Source: Heterocephalus glaber | Taxonomy: Eukaryota > Chordata > Mammalia > Rodentia > Bathyergidae | Direction: 5' to 3' | Assembly (NCBI RefSeq): GCF_000247695.1 | Contig: NW_004624743.1 | Coordinates: 6,824,094 to 6,888,093, forward strand | Length of the DNA: 64,000 nucleotides | Shown: piece by piece, positions 58,791 through 64,000 of the stretch | How the letters are laid out: every line of letters begins with the position of its first letter | Numbering within the stretch: position 1 is the first letter of the stretch | The notes under the pieces: generated by a model | What the model was told of the DNA's origin: nothing | The model's input: the letters and a program-made list of their open reading frames with translations, nothing else | Database searches by the model: none | Position numbers and translations under genes: made by a program

Positions 58791-59020
58791 NNNNNNNNNN
58801 NNNNNNNNNNNNNNNNNNNNNNNNNNNNNNNNNNNNNNNNNNNNNNNNNNNNNNNNNNNNNNNNNNNNNNNNNNNNNNNNNNNNNNNNNNNNNNNNNNNN
58901 NNNNNNNNNNNNNNNNNNNNNNNNNNNNNNNNNNNNNNNNNNNNNNNNNNNNNNNNNNNNNNNNNNNNNNNNNNNNNNNNNNNNNNNNNNNNNNNNNNNN
59001 NNNNNNNNNNNNNNNNNNNN
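58791..59020. other. Assembly gap (230 N)
   Basis: A run of N lies inside the RASA1 3' UTR. Nothing can be read here. Open frames crossing it are artefacts. Confidence 1.
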
Positions 59021-59085
59021 GACTGTATAGTTTTATTTGCTTCTGTATGTGTATTTTTGTGAAGTATTCACAAGGGTTAAGTTAA

Positions 59086-59091
59086 AATAAA
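59086..59091 (+). terminator. RASA1: Polyadenylation signal of RASA1
   Basis: An AATAAA hexamer is followed within 20-40 bases by a T/GT-rich stretch (gtgattacttctgtct). It is the first canonical signal seen after the stop codon outside the gap. An earlier signal could be hidden in the Ns. Confidence 0.6.
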
Positions 59092-59110
59092 CCAAGGGAT
59101 ATCTTACAAA

Positions 59111-61080
59111 GTGATTACTTCTGTCTAAATATTGCCAAGCATTTAATTTATTTTCTTCCTTCTTTAGGGGCAGTTAAAACTAGCACCAGTTAGTTAATTA
59201 ATGGTCTCTTTTGAAAAAATTCCTACTCTTTCAATATGTATTTGTTACACAGTTATTTCCTTCTTCCCCATGTGTGCAGGGGAGACAAGCCAGGAAAAAT
59301 GACAAGTGCGGAAGATTAGTAATAACAACAGTGAGGGAGATGGGAACCAAGTATGAGGATAACCAGCTCCCAAGGCAAAGAAAAGCTTTCTACAGGCCGG
59401 CATTCCGAGAGCAATACCGATTCTCTGATCGTTACTTCTTTGTAGCACTGCTACAGCTCTGCCACTGAGCTATACTCCCAGCCCCTCGTGGTTTAAAATA
59501 TGGCATCTACTCTTGTTTTACACTGTAACAGGTAATTACTTCTGTGAAGGCAGCTAGCCTCATATAGCTTCCATCACACGTAAGCAGTGTTAACCCCAAC
59601 TCAAACACGTCCTGTGGCCCTTTCCCTTGATCTTCATGCCACTCCACCCTCTCCTCTCCAGACCACAGCACTTTACTTTCCTCTTCACCACAGTAGTGTC
59701 CCAGTCAGTCTCTTCTTCATTCACTGGACAGAAGACAGAATGGGAGGGATAGGCCTAGTAATATTCTAAAATCTTTTTTAGAATGTCTGCCATTCCAGAG
59801 TCTTTCTCCCATGCCATTTATCATAAAACACAAACCTGAAAAATGTATCCTGCTTTTATACTTTAATGTTGTTTTCTTAAGTTGGAGGGGGAAACTTGTT
59901 ACTTACCTTTGTAGATCCCCTACATTAGCTAGATGGTCAATAGATAAAACAGATAAAATCTCTAAAATATTGATTTTTTTTTCATGGGGCTGGTTAGGAA
60001 ATTTTCAGAGATAAATGTAGACCTTGTCGCGATGCCAAAGTTTAGTGATCTGAAAGGGAAGTAGGAAGTAAAGTGTAAGTGTTTTGCAGTTCTGTCTACA
60101 GTCTAGCACAATGCTAGGACTACACTGAAGGATTACAAACTTCAGATTCTACTCTACTTTTATAAAGTCCCACCATCAATTTTATTCATTTCAGAGTAAC
60201 AAGACAAAAACCACCAAGAGACGTGTGCCTAACACATAAATAATATATTGCCGTCACATGCTAAGTAACTGCTAACCCTCTGGTGGAAAGGACAGCCTGG
60301 CATGCATTGAGTCTGACGTGTGTATCTGCACAATTTAATCAGATCAAAGGCAGCTGAGTTTCTCACAATTTCAAGTCAGTTTTCCACAAAAAATGTGGCC
60401 TGATAAAACACATTCAGAGTCTGGTTCTGGCTGTATGTAACAGCTAGTGTTTGTTTTGCCATTAATACATTACTGATCAGCCTGTGAAGGCTCTGGCCTA
60501 ACCACCCTGAGGAGTGGACATCATCGCTGTCACTTCATTTGAACTTGGGAAACTTGGCACTCAGGCTAGCTAACTTACCAAAGTCATGGAGTGAGCAGAG
60601 GCAGCCCTAACACAGCGAGTAACTTGGTGCCGTATTTGGTTTTTATATTTTTATATAAATTCATTTCAACCTGAGTTAAATTCCTTGTATATATTTTATT
60701 TGCAAATTTCCTACTATAACACCTACTTATGAATTCTCTTACACGTGATGTAGTAGGTTAATTCTAAAATTGAATATATAATTTGATTATATCAACTTAA
60801 GATTTTTATCTAACTCACAATTACACATCTGAATTTTTTAAAAATCCATCTGGAAATTTTTTCCAGTAAGTAACTGAAAAGAAAAATAATCAGTATCCAG
60901 AATGACTACCTTTCAGGACCAAGTAACGGTTGTGATGCAACAAACGGTTCAGTAGTAAAGCACAAACTGCTACGTGTATACGGACAGCATTTGAAATGCC
61001 GCTTATAAAGATTTCTATGGAGCAAAGCACATTTCCTTGGTACTTTTTCATCACGGGGGGCAGTAACTAGGTGCCATTCT
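59111..61080. other. RASA1-CCNH intergenic region
   Basis: About 2 kb lies between the two convergent 3' ends. Apart from a short degenerate ID SINE at 59440-59486 I see no recognisable gene or promoter. Small ORFs here lack domains. Confidence 0.6.
59440..59486 (-). mobile_element. Short degenerate ID SINE
   Basis: ctctgccactgagctatact and cccagcccc are the 5' end of an ID element, reversed; the rest is missing. Confidence 0.6.
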
Positions 61081-61253
61081 GGCTTATTCTGAAGATGTTT
61101 TATTTTACATAAAGCTACCATGAAAGGATAAAAGTAAAATAGAAAAGGATAAAAGTGAAATAGAAAAGTTTAATATATTAGTGTTTTTATCATTAAATGC
61201 CAGATACATTTGCTACTTCTGCTAATTAGAACTGACACATCAACTTCAAACAT
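61080..61253 (-). other. CCNH: CCNH 3' UTR (inferred extent)
   Basis: This is the sequence after the CCNH stop on the - strand. A candidate AATAAA signal lies at 61104-61099 (TTTATT on +), about 150 bases after the stop, so the UTR is short. The cleavage site is inferred. Confidence 0.55.
61099..61104 (-). terminator. CCNH: Candidate CCNH polyadenylation signal
   Basis: A canonical AATAAA on the - strand about 150 bases past the stop. It faces the RASA1 signal across about 2 kb. Confidence 0.5.
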
Positions 61254-61292
61254 TTAGAGAGAGTCTACCAGGTCATCGTCAGTCCATTCTTC
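61254..61292 (-). CDS. CCNH: CCNH last coding exon: cyclin H C-terminus
   Basis: Read on the - strand, the acceptor gttttag is followed by EEWTDDDLVDSL and a TAA stop. This is the acidic tail of cyclin H (residues 312-323 of 323 in human). The Thr (ACT, 61281-61283) corresponds to Thr315, a CK2 site in human cyclin H. The penultimate-but-one residue is Asp here; I remember Glu in human. Cyclin H activates CDK7 with MAT1 in the CAK/TFIIH complex in the nucleus. Confidence 0.95.
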   Translation of the reverse strand, partial: EEWTDDDLVDSL

Positions 61293-61807
61293 CTAAAACA
61301 AAAAAAAAATGTGGTTAGGATAACACACTGAAGCATAGCCACTATAATTTACTGCTCTGTCCCTTTTGGGAAAACGTTGTCCCTTTACTCATGCTGATGA
61401 CAGAACTAAAACCAGAAAACGAGTGCACTGATTTTTCACTCTTACTGTCATGGTCTCACTAGACTCCTCCAACAAGCACTGGATTATGGCTGTGACGTGC
61501 CTCTGATTATCATTTTACCTGGGTACAATTTTAAAGAAAGGGGGCAAGGGAAGAATCTTTGGAAAATAAGCAAAAATTAAGTATGTGTATCTATCCTTGC
61601 TTGCTGTGCTCTATGAATAAAGGAAGGATTCTTCATCAAGTAACTATTACATTGCTTCAGAACAGGCTAAAACAGAAGCAAGGAAAATTCCTTTAATGCA
61701 TATGCAAAACTAAGAGTAAAAAACCCAAACTCTGTCACGCTCTGGAATAATAAATCTAGAATGTGTTAACAAAAATGATGTTAACTTCACCTTTGGCATT
61801 AACATAC

Positions 61808-61868
61808 CTCTTCATGTTTGGATTTCTTTGCTACATAATCATCATCTTCATAGCCTTTCCTCTTCTTT
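61808..61868 (-). CDS. CCNH: CCNH penultimate coding exon: Lys-rich C-terminal tail
   Basis: On the - strand the acceptor is gcttaattccag and the donor GAAGAG|gtatgt. One base completes a codon, then KKRKGYEDDDYVAKKSKHEE follows. It joins in phase with the last exon (61 bases, residues 291-311). The basic KKRK and KKSK clusters are typical of the cyclin H tail. The upstream exons are beyond the window; none was found in 61869-64000. Confidence 0.95.
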
Positions 61869-61904
61869 CTGGAATTAAGCAACTATCAATAAGCAGCCTG
61901 GTAC

Positions 61905-62800
61905 TGGCAACAGAAACTATAAAATATCTAGGAATAAAATAGCCTGTGAAATACTATATATACGCTGAAGAACAGGGCTTGGAAAGAGATGAAGAGTTAT
62001 GGCTATGAAGACAGTATTTGTTAAATCAGTGTTGAAATTCAATGCAATTCCAATTAAAATCCCAGTAAGATTTTTCTTGGAACTTGTTAAGCCAAACTGA
62101 CCCAGGAAAAGAATATGAAAAACTAGCAAAGAGAATCTGCAAAAGAACAATGCTGAAGGTCCTCGTCAGTTATGAAAGCACATTATAAAAGCTATGGTAA
62201 TTAAGTGCATAGTATTAATTATATACCAATCTTTAAAATGACTAAGAATTTAGTGTGTGATTAAAAAAAAAGTAATTCAAATAACTGAAAAAACATTCAA
62301 AAAGCAGGCTGAAACAAAATTAGTATCTGAAGAAAAAATTACCTCATCACAAACAATCAAGTTTAAACTTAAAAGCTAAATAAAAACATTTAAAAGAAAA
62401 TTTTTATATGTAAAAACTGAAAAGAGGGCTATGTCACATATACCAAGATGTATAGGGCCGGGGATTTAGCTCAGTGGTTCCACCACCTGCCTTGCAAGCG
62501 TGAGGTCCCAAGTTCGATCCCCGGTACCAAAAATACAAAACAAAAACAAAGATGAGTGTATAGAATTTATAAAGAACAAGAAAATAATGCTACAAAATTG
62601 TGCAAACATCATAAATAACCAGTACAGAAAAAATATAAATGACCTATGATCAATGGCTCACAGTGATCAGAGAAATACAAATTACAATATCAATGTGACA
62701 GCATTTTTCACCCAGACTGGCAGAGGTTAAAGGCTGGTAACGATAAGTGTTGTACCATATTTGACGACAGCAATACAAAGAAACACCAGCAGTATTTATT
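61905..62800 (+). mobile_element. L1 ORF2 3' fragment, interrupted by an ID SINE
   Basis: aactataaaatatctaggaa, attccaattaaaatcccagt and gagaatctgcaaaagaacaa match the late part of L1 ORF2. After the SINE, gatcagagaaatacaaatta and gacagcatttttcacccaga continue it. It lies antisense in a CCNH intron. Frames are broken. Confidence 0.75.
62455..62545 (+). mobile_element. ID SINE inside the L1 fragment
   Basis: gggccggggatttagctcag to aagttcgatccccggtacc and an A-rich tail. Confidence 0.92.
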
Positions 62801-62811
62801 ATACATAACAT

Positions 62812-62837
62812 ACACACACACACACACACACACACAG
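62812..62837 (+). repeat. (CA)n microsatellite
   Basis: About 13 CA units. Confidence 0.93.
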
Positions 62838-63320
62838 AAGACTGCAGAGGTGAACACCAAATAAGTTACTTCTGAGGTTGTGACTTAGATTTGGGATTGT
62901 TCAAAGGGAATTTTGGTTTTACCCATATTAACTGACTTACTGACAATACAGTTCTTGTGTAATGAAAAATAAAGGTAGAAGAATTTTAACGATCGAGGAA
63001 AAGAAGTACTTTGTCTTAAAAGTATTGCTATGCACAGTGTGGTCCATAAATTCTTTCCAGTTTGTAGTGAGTAGTCTAAAAATTGTGTATTTAGAAATTT
63101 TTATAGCAATCTGACAATTTTTGACTCTTCCATCTAATAAAACCTAAACTTAGTTTTGTATGTCTTATTTCATTGTTTAGTAAATTTATTATTTTACAGT
63201 GTCTGTAATGAGTTTTTTTTTAAGTCTTTCACAGTTTGAAAAGCACTGAAATCCACACATTTATAGGATTTGCTTGGCACAGTAAGAAGCAAATGGTAAT
63301 TCAGAGTAAATCAAACTCTG
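62838..63320. other. CCNH: CCNH intron, unassigned
   Basis: No exon of CCNH or recognisable repeat. Confidence 0.5.
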
Positions 63321-63324
63321 AGTG

Positions 63325-63485
63325 AGGCATGCTTTGTAATCCTGCAACTGTGGGAAGCTGAGGCAGGAGGATTGAAGGTCACAGCCTGGGCAATATGAGA
63401 CCGTCTCAAAATACAAAAAGAATGGGGATGCAGCTCTGTGCAAAGGCCCAGGCCTCAACCCCAGTAACTCCAAAACAAACAACAA
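63325..63485 (+). mobile_element. B1+ID composite SINE
   Basis: ctttgtaatcctgcaactgt, ggaagctgaggcaggaggat, then ggggatgcagctctgtgcaa and caaccccagtaac. Confidence 0.75.
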
Positions 63486-63574
63486 CAAACAATAAACTGG
63501 CAATTAAAAACTTTTGGTTATGGTCCATTTACTTACCTAGATGGAAGAGTAGGATCATAGCTGTTCAGTGTTCT

Positions 63575-63782
63575 GACCCAGGGCTGATAAACTTCAAAGG
63601 GCTAAAGTAAGTATTTTAGGACTTGCAGGCCACAATTGTTTGTCACACTCAACTTTTCTGCCATAGCATGAAAAGAGCTACAGTAATACATCATCTAAAG
63701 TGTACACTGTGTTCCAGTAAAACTTTCAAAAGAACTGGGGTCAGATTTAGCCTGTGAACCATAATTGGCCAATGCCTGGCTT
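63575..63782 (+). mobile_element. Ancient DNA-transposon-type repeat
   Basis: gtattttaggacttgcaggc, acactgtgttccagtaaaac and gatttagcctgtgaaccata match a very common old mammalian repeat (aggctttgcaggcc... ttccaataaaactttattt... ggcccacgggccatag). Family name not certain. Confidence 0.6.
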
Positions 63783-64000
63783 AAGCTCTCTCAAAACTCA
63801 GTATGAGAACATAAGTGTTCCAATACTCTGATTCATTAGAGTCAACAATTCTTCTCTACAACCTTCTAATAGTCCTCTTACTACTAAAACACAGGAATGA
63901 AATCTGAATTTCAAGTTCTATGCCATCCTTTGAAGTTACAGCCATGATTATAACAAAAGTCCTATATTTTGCACAGTTGATACATCCCAGGATTCCTCTA

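Larger units (their letters stand above)
7587..59110 (+). other. RASA1: RASA1 gene, exons 2-25 (exon 1 lies upstream of the window)
   Basis: Twenty-four exons bounded by AG acceptors and GT donors (one GC donor) join without a frame break. Their 2605 coding bases give one leftover base, 867 codons and a stop. With the first Trp set to residue 181, the key residues fall on the known human positions: SH2 arginines 207 and 377, arginine finger 789, FLR arginine 903, C-terminus 1047. Exon lengths in order are 153, 136, 71, 118, 32, 53, 151, 79, 121, 157, 88, 78, 158, 77, 173, 160, 143, 116, 87, 68, 89, 78, 135 and 84 with stop. The missing first exon encodes about 180 residues (the Gly/Pro-rich N-terminus in other mammals) and its promoter is outside the window. 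The product is a cytosolic GTPase-activating protein that switches off Ras and binds phosphotyrosine proteins. The 3' end is inferred from the polyadenylation signal. Confidence 0.97.
58131..59110 (+). other. RASA1: RASA1 3' UTR (contains a 230-bp assembly gap)
   Basis: This is the non-coding remainder of the last exon. It contains seed matches for miR-31, miR-335, miR-223 and miR-132/212 (given separately) and is free of SINEs. Ns run 58791-59020. The end is set just after the AATAAA at 59086-59091. The exact cleavage site is inferred. Confidence 0.75.

Noticed and set aside
58756..59085. Frames of 95-109 codons across the N run
   Set aside because: Artefact of untranslated Ns.
1..64000. 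CRISPR array, phage, operon or other prokaryotic system
   Set aside because: No regularly spaced direct repeats, no operon-like frames; the window is plainly intron-rich vertebrate DNA.

Overview
The window is vertebrate nuclear DNA: A+T-rich, dominated by introns and packed with interspersed repeats. It covers most of one gene, RASA1 (p120 RasGAP), on the + strand, plus the 3' end of its convergent neighbour CCNH (cyclin H) on the - strand. The many short tRNA-Ala-derived SINEs (ID type: A-box ttagctcagtgg, B-box gttcgatccc, ending ggtacc plus A-tail), B1/Alu-like 7SL SINEs and B1+ID composites point to a rodent. The ID dialect is not that of mouse or rat, so I infer a non-murid rodent and do not name a species.

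Layout. 1-7586: intron upstream of the first visible RASA1 exon, with a broken L1 ORF1 (-), SINEs, a 217-bp L1 3' end with perfect target duplications, a U6 fragment and a MIR/Tigger/ID nest. 7587-58130: 24 coding exons of RASA1, which I number 2-25. Every exon pair joins in phase, and together they give codons 181-1047 of a 1047-residue protein (human numbering) and the stop. The order is SH2, SH3, SH2, PH, C2, RasGAP. Phosphotyrosine-binding arginines 207 and 377, arginine finger 789 and the FLR arginine 903 are all present. 58131-about 59110: RASA1 3' UTR, interrupted by 230 Ns and ending at an AATAAA. About 59110-61080: intergenic. About 61080-61868: last two coding exons of CCNH (-), ending ...EEWTDDDLVDSL. 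61869-64000: CCNH intron with an L1 fragment, SINEs and a DNA-transposon fossil.

RASA1 turns off Ras by stimulating its GTPase and is recruited to phosphotyrosine sites by its SH2 domains. Cyclin H is the regulatory subunit of the CDK-activating kinase in TFIIH. The two share only their tail-to-tail arrangement here. Intron 11, inside the PH domain, is the largest (10.5 kb) and holds most of the long repeats: an ORF2-deleted (HAL1-like) L1, a two-LTR MaLR-type element and an older L1 piece.

I found no new gene system. The most useful observations are a GC-AG intron in RASA1, clustered microRNA seed matches in the 3' UTR, a short hAT MITE family seen in two copies, the HAL1-like L1, several nested insertions that give relative ages, and two separate 5' fragments of U6 snRNA.
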